Source: Leptobrachium leishanense
Taxonomy: Eukaryota > Chordata > Amphibia > Anura > Megophryidae
Length of the DNA stretch: 64,000 nt
Assembly: GCA_009667805.1 (NCBI GenBank)
Contig: CM019063.1
Location: 190,274,661 to 190,338,660, forward strand
Direction: 5' to 3'
Numbering within the stretch: position 1 is the stretch's first letter; each line of letters opens with the position of its first letter. Below the pieces are notes generated by a model that was not told the DNA's origin, searched no databases, and was given only the letters and a program-made list of their open reading frames with translations. The position numbers were made by a program, and so were the translations under genes. This document shows, one piece after another, positions 55,727 through 64,000 of this stretch.

Positions 55727-55963
55727 CTTTGAAAAACCCCACCATCCCCAAAATGGCTTTTTATAACCCTTGCCCTTATTTTATCAGTTCTCAATTGATT
55801 AGATTCCTCTGATTTTCTCTTTTTCTTACCCCACCGTCATGAAATACGTCCAGAATTGCGCATCGTCTGACCACTTAAGCGTATTCCGTGAAAAAATGCG
55901 TGCGCACGCATCGACGTACATTTTGACGGTGGCCGCAGAAAATGCGCTCATCTGTCCCTAGCC

Positions 55964-56267
55964 TTAGTCTTTAAACTAGATTAATCTTGATTGAAATTGC
56001 TCAATTTAAATCATGTACTTAGTACTTGTTCTAAATAATACATTATTTTTAATCAACATAAATGCCTGCGACAGGTCGTAATGCCAGTTGACAAGAATGG
56101 AAATAGCCTAGTTTCTGCCCACATTTCAAGAAACATGCCCTAAAATGCAAGTGCCCCCCCCTTTCATGCCTCCCAAATGTCCCAATGTTTAGTGAAACAC
56201 TCCCAATTTTTAGTCCTGTGTGTGTGGTGTTTGCAGTTAGGTTGTGCTCTCCGTATACAAGTCTTTG
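55964..56267. other. Unassigned sequence
   Basis: No gene recognised. Confidence 0.4.
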
Positions 56268-56395
56268 GGCCATATTACATAGTTGGTGCAAACTTAACCA
56301 GAGCTGTTGTAAACTTCCCAGAGCCATTATAGTCTATGGAGGTTTTAAGTTTACAACAGCTCTGGTTAAGTTAGCACTAACTATGTAATATGGCC
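56268..56395. mobile_element. Palindromic MITE, 128 bp
   Basis: Nearly the whole element is one inverted repeat (GGCCATATTACATAGTTGG; reversed end GGCCATATTACATAGTTAG). Flanks CTTTG (56263-56267, 56396-56400) match. The superfamily is not assigned. Confidence 0.8.
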
Positions 56396-56479
56396 CTTTG
56401 TGTGCATATATCAATTTGTGTAACTCCGCTAAAGAAACACTCTATAAAAAAAAACATTCTCCCATTTTATTGACCTTAA

Positions 56480-56960
56480 CTAATTTGTCAGATGCTGCTG
56501 ACAGCCACTGCCCAATTGTTTACTTTTATTTTAGGTATAAATACTCACCTTTTCTCCCTTGGTGCTGGCTGATCCTCCTATTCAGCTTGGGGCTTCTGAA
56601 ATGCGGAAGTCCTTGGAGCATGTTATGTAATTTGCAAGGTGTGCGTAACTTTCTGGCATCTCCGAGAACTTATGTAGTTACTGCAGAAGGGTGCTACATG
56701 CGCAACACCAGTCCTCTGCTACCATCCCCCTGAAATGCTCACTGCAGCAAGCTTTCGGAGACAGGATGATGTCAGCACACAAAGAAAACATCATCATTCC
56801 CCAAGTTGGTCCCCAGCAGGTGTGATATTCAAATCCCATCTGCCAATCGATAGCTGTGTGGGTGGAGGAAGCGCTGTGCGAAACAGAGATGGGTATTAAA
56901 CTCATTACATCCCAACGGAATACAGTATGCAGAATAAAGTAATAAGCAATTTTTTTGTCA
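56480..56960 (+). repeat. Dispersed repeat of unknown family
   Basis: A divergent copy of 49021-49500 (TTTTCTCCCTTGGTGCTGG; GCGGAAGTCCTTGGAGC; GGATGATGTCAGCA). Confidence 0.6.
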
Positions 56961-57599
56961 TTGTTGACAAGCCCATAACTGTATTGTCCATAGCTCTGTT
57001 GTTGCTGCCTTAACCTCCTACCAGCAGGTGGCGATGGCGGTGTTCTCAGCCACAGGGACTGTAATTGGTGCCATGTGGATGTCTCAGTGGTTTAGTAATT
57101 CTGAAGCAGCCATTGAATGCAGTGGAGAGAATCAGCACGTCCAGAGTAAAAACCTGAAGTATTTCTGTTTCAGAATGAAAAATTACAACATAAATGTGTT
57201 GCACTAGAACAAGCTCCGTCTCTTGATTCCACAAATTATCGGCCAATTGAGTCTGGAAGGAGGGGGTGCACTCCACATAGCCTGACCACTTTACTAGGCT
57301 GAAGTGGTCAGGGTGCATAGTGTCCCTTGAATTGGGTGACATTTAGAATGGCAGTCTCCATTATTGGTCTGCTCTTTAGAAAAAAAAAGACAAGGTGACC
57401 TTTTTGGGCCCATGCTGCCTCCTTTTCCTGGACAGCAGGCACATTGGGGTTGCTTTGCTATGTATAAGCAGGGCAGGCAGAGATCAGACTCACCCAGATG
57501 TAAAATATCATTCTCCAGCAGCTGTGATGTTGTTGCCATCTGAGAAGACAGAAAAACGCCACAGGGGCTGCCAGATGGCTGCTTTCTAAGTGACGTAGT
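56961..57599. other. Unassigned sequence with MITE-end fragment
   Basis: Near 57270-57335 CCTGACCACTTTACTAGGC faces GCTGAAGTGGTCAGGGTGC, resembling abutting ends of a frog MITE also seen at 31695. No gene. Confidence 0.45.
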
Positions 57600-57607
57600 G
57601 CCTACAG

Positions 57608-57745
57608 CAGGAATCTCAAATATTTCCCCCCCCCCAGATGTTTATTGCTTACAGTTCCTAAAATTCTTTGAATGTAATAGATGGTCAGAGAATCAAAGGA
57701 GGTGTAGTTCAGAAACATCTGGAGGGCTGGACTTTGAAATCCCTG
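57608..57745. mobile_element. hAT-type MITE, 138 bp
   Basis: Ends CAGGAATCTCAAAT and, reversed, CAGGGATTTCAAAG. Flanks GCCTACAG and ACCTACGG agree at six of eight. It is related to 35341-35471. Confidence 0.72.
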
Positions 57746-57753
57746 ACCTACGG

Positions 57754-59050
57754 CATCCCTGTAGGCAGCTCCAGTCCCTCTTTGACCATCTCAAATGTCT
57801 GGGGGTATGCTTTTGGACCATTTGAAATGTTGCAAAGAAATGCATACAACATTATATCAGTAAGTATACGAGTCTGGAGGCAGGAGAATAAAATGTTTGG
57901 TTCACTCAGACTTTGAGCCATTGGACTGTGCAGACATTTCATTATAAACAGGAAACAGCTGACTTGTTACATGGGTTATTTTCATAGCAAGACCAAAGCC
58001 TTTTAATTGTATCTGAATTGCAGGTTCCTTAAAAACAGGGACTTACTTTTTCTAAAAAAACAACAACTTGCTGCTTTCAAAACCCCTTGCCAAATATTTA
58101 CTGTAGAAAGATACAATAGATAGAGGAAACAAAGAGCAATTTGTGTGTTCTCTGCATGGTTTATCTGTACTGATGCAACTACAATATATGGCACGTTAAA
58201 TAAATGACAAATTTGATATCCAAATCTATAGCATCAACTTTTATTAACTTTCTCCTAGTTACTCTTTTTTACCTCCAGTTTCCTTTAAAAACACATTATA
58301 CGACTGATGAGTTAAAAAAGGCAGCGGTTAACTTTTTTTTTTTTAACAGTGATACAAATTACAAATGACATTAGCCTGGAAGAACACTAGTCGCAGTTTT
58401 TAAAGCTGTCCATCGGGTTATGAATCAGTGGTAAAAGGCCTTATCAAAATGATCCCTTTACTGAAAAACATAATTACAGTGCCACCTGCTGGAGAACAAT
58501 AGGAAGGAGTACAAGGGGAATGTCACATTATTAAGGTGTCAAGTCCTGCAATGGGACGCCTCTGACCTAGGCACCCACCTGGTGCCACCCTGTTGTCTTG
58601 GTGGTCTCCATGGCGCTGCTGCTGCCAGGGGGGTGTCATCTTTTATGGCGCACGACAGGTTGCACTGTGGCGGACGGATGTGGAAGCGAGTCTGCCACAA
58701 CGCTGGGACCCATTACTTCGAGACACCGCTGAGTGCGGCTCTCCTTTGTGCTGTCCGAAGGGGGTGACCCAAGATTGCGTCCGGGGCAGGGAATCCCCTA
58801 TAACGCGTTAGGAGGGCTTGCGGAGGCCCTGATTGGCAGATGTTAGAATCGGTTATGGGGAGAACTTCCATCCCAGGTGGGAGCCAATAGGAAGGCAAGA
58901 CAACACCGTCCAAGGGGGCATGACCACCTCACCTGCCCATAAATGCTCAGCTGCTCATTCTAGCAGTGTCACATAGTCGCTTCACCTTCATTGTTAGTAC
59001 CTGCAGCCTCAGGAGAAAAAGGCGCGCAGAGCCTCTCCACACGCGCCTAA
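57754..59050. other. Unassigned sequence
   Basis: About 1.3 kb. The GC-richer part at 58560-58920 has no supported gene. Confidence 0.4.
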
Positions 59051-59477
59051 GGCTAGGGTCAGACTAACGCATTTTTCGCGTTGTCCGTGAAAAAGTGCGT
59101 TCGAACGAATGGACGTATTTTTTCACGGAATACGCGATAGCGGTCATACGATGCGCATTTTCGTCCGTGATTTTGTACGGATCATCAATAAAACCCTTTT
59201 TGCGTCTGGACGTTATGTTGGCCGGACGTGTGCAGCGTCTGACGTCTCCCAATCGCGCAAACACGCCGCTATGCGGATGCAGCGCACTCTGTACGTCAGT
59301 ACTAGTGGTTTGACGTTCTAGAAAAAATGCGTTCGTTTGCCACTTGCGTTGCGCGGCCGCACTTTTGTGCGGCCGTTCTTCATATGCTGCCTGGCATTGG
59401 ACGTCATTTGCTGCTAGCACGGCCGTGATTAAGTGCGGTTAAACGCACGTTAAAACTGCTTTCGTCTGACCTTAGCC
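59051..59477. mobile_element. Harbinger-derived MITE, 427 bp
   Basis: Highly similar to 42669-43094 along its whole length, with the same ends (GGCTAGGGTCAGAC) and flanks TAA and TTA. Confidence 0.92.
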
Positions 59478-60127
59478 TTAAGTACCCTCCTGGCGACTCC
59501 TCCCACACCACTCCCACTCAATCTCCTCACGCGCTGCAAAACCTTTCTAAAAAAATCCTCCCTGCGTCCTGGCATCAGAGGCAACTTAAGGGCCCTACGC
59601 CTTAGGTGCTTCAGGCCTTCATAAAAAGGAACGCAGTACAGCACATGTTCTGTTGGCTCCATACACCAGTTATTAGACGATCAATGTACTTGTCCTGCGT
59701 TACATACAAAGAAACAATGTCCGACCCCCGCAGGAGTTGGAAAGGGCACGTGCAGTCCCATTGGCACCTCGTCTCCAAAGGACTAGACTCACATTGGAGA
59801 ATGTGAGTGATGCAGAGTGTCGCCTTCGGTACACACTGAGCCATCACCAGATATGTAGGCTTTATGTGCAGTTGCGGTCCCATCTGGATACAAGATCTAG
59901 CTCAGGGGTCGGAAACCCCCGGCATGCATGCCTGTCTCTGCTGGCACATGTGAGCGGCCTTGTGAAGGCTGTGACGCGGCCTACTGCCGAGATCACACAA
60001 GATCTCGCGTCACAGCTTTCAGATCAGAAGAAGCCGGTGGCAGCGTGCAGGAGCTCGGCGGAACACGCGGGAGGAGGTCTAATCCTGGGGTCTGTCTGGT
60101 TATATCAAATTCTGGGTATGTGAAATT
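59478..60127. other. Unassigned sequence
   Basis: CAGGGGTCGGAAACCCCCGG at 59903 resembles a lone hAT terminus. No gene recognised. Confidence 0.4.
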
Positions 60128-60131
60128 TTGG

Positions 60132-60168
60132 GCTGATGAAGCTGGGCAAGCACCAGCGAAGCTTGTGT
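60132..60168 (+). other. Hammerhead-like motif, variant
   Basis: CTGATGAA, stem GCTGG/CCAGC with a 7-nt loop, then GAAGCTTGTG. The expected GAAA is GAAG. An AATAAA lies about 70 bp downstream. Confidence 0.45.
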
Positions 60169-61249
60169 TGGAAAGCCCTATTACATTTTACAAACGATTT
60201 TTATTTGCCTTTTATTTCTGTAAAGCTGCTTTGAGAATAAATCCTCTAATTTTTTTGGTACCCCCGTGTCCCGTATTTCATTGGCAAAGGAGTCCACATC
60301 TGAACAGGAATCCCAGCACCCAGACAAGGACTTCTCTTGGAGAGACAGGAAAGAAAGGACAACGAGGACATAAAGTCCCTAACAGGACTTTCTCATGAAC
60401 GGCCACTAAGTGGCACTAACAGATCAGAAACAGACCATACATTGATAAGACTGAAGTTTTTTGTATATAAATGGTTTGAAGATGTCTATCCTATATGACA
60501 ATAGAATTATTGATACACTATGCATTATGAATATTGCTGTATATATATATATAAGTGTACATAATATATCATACCAAGGATGTTTGCACTGAGGCAATAT
60601 GCAGTGACTAATATTGCACCCTTGTTTTCTGAAAAATTTCAGTGTTTTTGGTTTGATTATATTATTGAATAATTTGTTTCCATTATTTTGGATAATTATT
60701 TTTGGGATAATAAATTATTATTTCATGTTTCAAACTTTATCTGACCACGTGTGTTTACTAGACTCTTGTTTGCACGGATTTTAGGGAGTTATTCCTACAG
60801 AATACAGGCTTACTATATAAAACGACACATTTCCTTTGCAAAAAAAATTGAAAACGCTTTTAGGACACAAAATTTTGAAGGAAAAAAAAAAAAAAAAATC
60901 AGACCACCAGGAGGTTAAAATGACAGAAATTTAAAACATTTACAAGTATAATTAAACAATAAGAGGAGTAAAAATATGCTGTTCTGGGGCACTGAGACGT
61001 GTTTCGCCTTCAGGCTTTATTAGTCAGTGATGTTCAGGAGTGTCACGTCTCACTTTGCAGGGGTTGAGGATTCGAGCCCAATATGTGGTTACACAGATGG
61101 AGAGGTTTAAATCAGAATATAGGTTTATTAAAATAAACAGAAGTAAACCAAGAAGGGGAATCTGGATAAATAATAAACAGATATAGGAGCTGGTAGGGAA
61201 GGATACTATATACAGAGGACAGGGTACAATTAGCAGAAGGGATAGGAAG
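60169..61249. other. Unassigned sequence
   Basis: At about 60990-61025 the minus strand reads AATAAAGCCTGAAGGCGAAACACGTC, a further relative of the hammerhead-like pattern. No gene. Confidence 0.45.
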
Positions 61250-61592
61250 TAGGGATGAGCTGTTCGGTTCGATCAGTTCGGAGTTCGAGTCGAACATCGG
61301 CAGTTCGAGAACTTGGAACTTTTTGGTGTGTTCGGTTATTTCATGGAAAACTCCCTGTCCCTTTAAAAACTTTTTTTTTTAAAAACTTTTTGTCCTGGTT
61401 TCCTGTCCCCCAGGGCACTACCCGGACCCCCATACACCTTTTATGGCAAATATCTAGCATATATGCCCTTTTGGAGGGCACTCTAAAAATCGAATTTTGA
61501 GTCCCATTGACTTGTATTGAGTTTGAGTTTGAACTTTTGAAAAGTTAGAGTTCGAATGCGAACCGAACTCGGGGGTGTTCGGCTCATCCCGA
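61250..61592. mobile_element. hAT-type MITE, 343 bp
   Basis: Ends TAGGGATGAGC and, reversed, TCGGGATGAGC. An exact 8-bp duplication ATAGGAAG flanks it (61242-61249, 61593-61600). The body is rich in GTTCGA words. Confidence 0.88.
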
Positions 61593-61600
61593 ATAGGAAG

Positions 61601-62050
61601 GGGTGGACACTGAATAGCACAGTAGGGCTAACAGGACAGGTACTGGACTGGACGCTGAATAAAGAATAACACAAGGGAGGACAGGACAGGTACTGGACTG
61701 AACACTGAATAAAAACACAATCAGAGCTGACTGAACAGAAATGGAAAACAGAAATACTAAAGAACACACTTACTGGATACACAGAGGGTGGAGGACCTGA
61801 AGACACAGAGGGCAAAAGGCACAAAAAGATCAGGCGCGGTATCAGAAGGGTTATAACTGGAGAATGGTCAAATCAAGCTTAGGTAGGTGGCAGGCAGCTG
61901 GCATAGGGGTAGTCAGAGTCCAGATCAGATGTCATACACGGGTAGGTCAATATGTAGCAGGATGATGGGAGTTGCAAGGAGTCCAGAAGTGGGGAATGCA
62001 AGGAGTGTCCAGGGAGGAGGGTTGCAGAGATGAGGGAGTCCTTAATGGAG
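61601..62050. repeat. Degenerate tandem-rich sequence
   Basis: GGACAGGTACTGGACTG and CACTGAATAA words repeat irregularly to about 61760; the rest is unassigned. Confidence 0.5.
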
Positions 62051-62051
62051 T

Positions 62052-62155
62052 GTAGCAATGAGGGGGTACCAGAGGAGGGGTTCTCAGGGTACCAGATGAG
62101 GGGTTCTCAGGGTACCAGATGAGGGGTTCTCAGGGTACCAGATGAGGGGTCAGGC
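62052..62155 (+). repeat. 28-bp tandem repeat
   Basis: Four copies of GGTACCAGATGAGGGGTTCT plus CTCA. Confidence 0.9.
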
Positions 62156-62571
62156 AGGTAGGTAGGTGCATGGCACACAGGTCAGGCTTGCAATGAGATG
62201 TTCTATAGCCAGAAAGAACGATGCAGAAGCAATGATTCTGAGGTGAGGCTTGATTATATGGGCATTGCAGGCCCAGCCCACACCTGGGGCTGGAGAGGTG
62301 AGGGCAAAATCAGGAACGGATCCCTGAGTGCCTGGGCACCAGTCCAGGCAATGGCAAAATCAGGACTGGAACAGGTTTCTGAAAGTGGAACGGCACTTCA
62401 CTTGCCTTTTCTCCGGCGTCTACGGCAAGAACCGTGACAAGGAGCTTCTTCATGTATGTGATCCTTAAATAACATTCTACCTTAAAACAAAATGGCCAAG
62501 ATTTCTCCTGTTTTCGTTTCTTGTCCACACTATTCAGTATTTACGACTACCCCTCCTAAGCCCCTTTACTT
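62156..62571. other. Unassigned sequence
   Basis: No gene recognised. Confidence 0.4.
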
Positions 62572-62700
62572 CTGCTCTGCTTTTTACTGTTCAATTCTAT
62601 GATTTTGCTCAGTAAAGCTTCTAGACCTGAATCAGAGATATACTGGCAAAATTTTGTCTTTTAAATGTAACAGTAGTCCAATAAAAAAGGCATCTCAACA
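62572..62700 (+). repeat. Dispersed element end, copy 2
   Basis: It matches 36097-36217 on both sides of the motif region (TTCAATTCTATGATTTTGC; AGTAGTCCAATAAAAAAGG), but the hammerhead-like core has decayed. Confidence 0.65.
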
Positions 62701-62829
62701 TACGGCTATACTCTGGTGATTTTGGCATCTGGACTAACACAACTTAAGCTATCTACAAGAGTGATATGAAAATACCACAAATGCTGAAACCCAAATTCCC
62801 CCCTGTATACTCCCATACCCAATGTTGAT

Positions 62830-62995
62830 AAGGATTACTTCTAGGGTTGTGGTTAGCTCGAAAATTAGTGTTACTTTTGGGGTTAGTGTTACTTTTAGAG
62901 TGTTAGGATTACTTGTATGGTTAGGTTTAAGTTTACTTTTAGGGTTACTTCTAAGGTTAGGATCAGGACTTGGGCTGCTTAGCCGTTAGGGATAC
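62830..62995 (+). repeat. Degenerate GGTTAGTGTTACTTTT repeat
   Basis: Irregular copies of AGGGTTAGTGTTACTTTT and relatives. It superficially resembles telomeric DNA but has no perfect TTAGGG runs. Confidence 0.7.
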
Positions 62996-63000
62996 ATTTA

Positions 63001-63182
63001 CAGGTCTATTCAAAGAAAGACGAAACTCAGGAGATTGACAGGAGAAGTGAAAATTCTAGGTCAAAATAGCCAAACTAGAAAAATTCTCCCATTTATCTCA
63101 CTTTCCAAATCGGCTATTTGGTCTAGATTGTTTTCTTTTGCTGCCAATTCTCCTGATTTTCACCTTTCTCTGAATAACCCTG
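63001..63182. mobile_element. Palindromic mariner-type MITE, 182 bp
   Basis: Flanked by TA on both sides (62999-63000, 63183-63184); ends CAGGTCTATTCAAAGAAAG and, reversed, CAGGGTTATTCAGAGAAAG. Same family as 45816-45995. Confidence 0.85.
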
Positions 63183-63414
63183 TATGTGTTAGTTTGGCAT
63201 AAAGAGTGAAAAAAATTTTAGTCAGTGGAATGACTGCATTGATCTGAACAGTTTTGGATTGATTTGTAATCACTCATTTCAGAATCAGATGCTTTCAGTT
63301 TGGCATTTTGGTGACTCGGAATTTCAGATGCTCTTGAATGCTAATTCACTAAATGTTCATGTCTAGTGAATAACAATTATAACAATACTAGGCTTACAAC
63401 ATCAGAATTCCAGA

Positions 63415-63895
63415 TGTACAATTATTTATAAAATGCCAACACATTACACAACACTGTACTATGGATGGAATGAAATATAAAAATGACATACTGAGAACAA
63501 TATAAAAAGAGGGCCCTGCTGAAGAGCTAACACGCTAAGAGAAGAGATGTGACACACAGGCGAGCACAAATTGCAGAGTGTTAGAAGTATTGGAATCCAT
63601 GGGGAGACAGATTGGGAAAGGTACAGTGGGGGGGGGATTATGTAGTGAGCTGTTAGGGCTCTTTGAAGAAATGCATTTTTAGAGAAGTCTTGAAAGACTG
63701 GAGGCACAGGAGACTTGAATGGGCAGCTAGGTAAAAGTCCTGAAGGTTAGAGTTGGGAGTGTGGGTACGAGGAGAGGATAATAAGACATCATTGGGTGAG
63801 TGAACTGCCCGGAATGGAACACACCTGCTAATAAGAGAGGAGATGCAGGCATAGTTATAGAGAACTTTGTATGTTCGCACCATTATTTTGAGACT
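63415..63895 (-). mobile_element. L2-like LINE 3' end
   Basis: The minus strand encodes SFKTSLKMHFFKEP near 63655-63712. A 3' region follows with GCAGGGCCCTCTTTTTATA, AGTACAGTGTTGTGTAATG and GGCATTTTATAAATAA, as in the copies at 29497 and 50962. Confidence 0.72.
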
Positions 63896-63897
63896 AA

Positions 63898-64000
63898 GGC
63901 TAGGGTCAGACTAGCGCAGTTTTAACGTGCGTTTAGCCGCACAAAATCACGGCCGTACTAGCAGCAAATGACGTCCAATGCCGGGGAACATACGAAGTAC
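63898..64000. mobile_element. Harbinger-derived MITE, cut by window edge
   Basis: It starts GGCTAGGGTCAGACTAGCGC after TAA and matches the reversed right end of 42669-43094 (GCAAATGACGTCCAATGCCG). The remainder lies outside. Confidence 0.88.

Larger units (their letters stand above)
52816..55963. mobile_element. PIF/Harbinger DNA transposon, near-intact, two genes
   Basis: A 3148-bp element with terminal words GGCTAGGGTCAGA and, reversed, GGCTAGGGACAGA, flanked by TAA and TTA as in TWA-targeting Harbinger elements. It encodes a DDE transposase (minus strand, two exons) and a MADF/BESS protein (plus strand, two exons). All visible splice sites are GT-AG and phases agree. One base is missing in the transposase. 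Its subterminal 100-280 bp are shared with the MITEs at 42669, 59051 and 63898. Confidence 0.93.

Noticed and set aside
62830..62995. Possible interstitial telomeric repeat
   Set aside because: Only irregular AGGGTTAG words; no run of TTAGGG.

Overview
The window looks like repeat-dense intergenic DNA from a vertebrate, most likely an anuran amphibian. This rests on the mixture of elements: a gammaretrovirus-like ERV, a Ty3-type retrotransposon with a PNMA-like Gag, L1-, CR1- and L2-like LINEs, a tRNA-derived SINE, and Tc1/mariner, hAT and PIF/Harbinger DNA transposons. The species assignment is inference. I found no host protein-coding gene and no stand-alone RNA gene. The long open frames are either transposon genes or by-products of tandem repeats whose period is a multiple of three.

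Layout. 1-8.5 kb: a minus-strand Ty3-type element (gag, zinc knuckle, protease) is split in its protease by a younger minus-strand ERV (26-6356). The ERV has LTRs about 1.3% apart, a tRNA-Pro primer site and a 100-N assembly gap inside pol/env. 9.36-16.61 kb: a hAT element with an exact 8-bp target duplication carries a full-length L1-type LINE (9619-15464), itself flanked by a 15-bp duplication. 17-25 kb: a Tc1 remnant, pyrimidine-rich and other minisatellites, a CR1 3' half, a MITE end and a 1.5-kb 51-bp satellite. 25.5-30.2 kb: a palindromic element interrupted by a 3.45-kb retroposed insert and an L2-like fragment. 30-37 kb: mostly unassigned sequence with a SINE, a CR1 fragment and MITEs. 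37.5-41.3 kb: two hAT-type non-autonomous elements, each with exact 8-bp duplications and an internal minisatellite. 41.5-46 kb: a LINE 3' half, a Harbinger MITE, and a 39-bp minisatellite hosting a fold-back element. 47.3-49 kb: a complete Tc1 element with a broken transposase. 49.6-52.4 kb: a SINE, L2-like pieces and MITEs. 52.8-56 kb: a nearly intact PIF/Harbinger transposon. 56-64 kb: MITEs, tandem repeats, L2-like pieces, and a partial Harbinger MITE at the right edge.

How the parts relate. The Harbinger element encodes two spliced genes on opposite strands, a DDE transposase and a MADF/BESS protein. Their exons interlock: each gene's exon 2 lies inside the other's intron. Three MITEs (42.7, 59.1, 63.9 kb) are internally deleted relatives of it, and a fourth at 51.1 kb is more distant. 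The tRNA-derived SINE shares its 3' tail with the LINE at 41.6-42.4 kb, the classic sign of SINE mobilisation by a partner LINE. A hammerhead-like motif (CTGANGAAG, variable stem, CGAAA) recurs in several otherwise unrelated repeats and is the strongest candidate for an unexplained shared structure.
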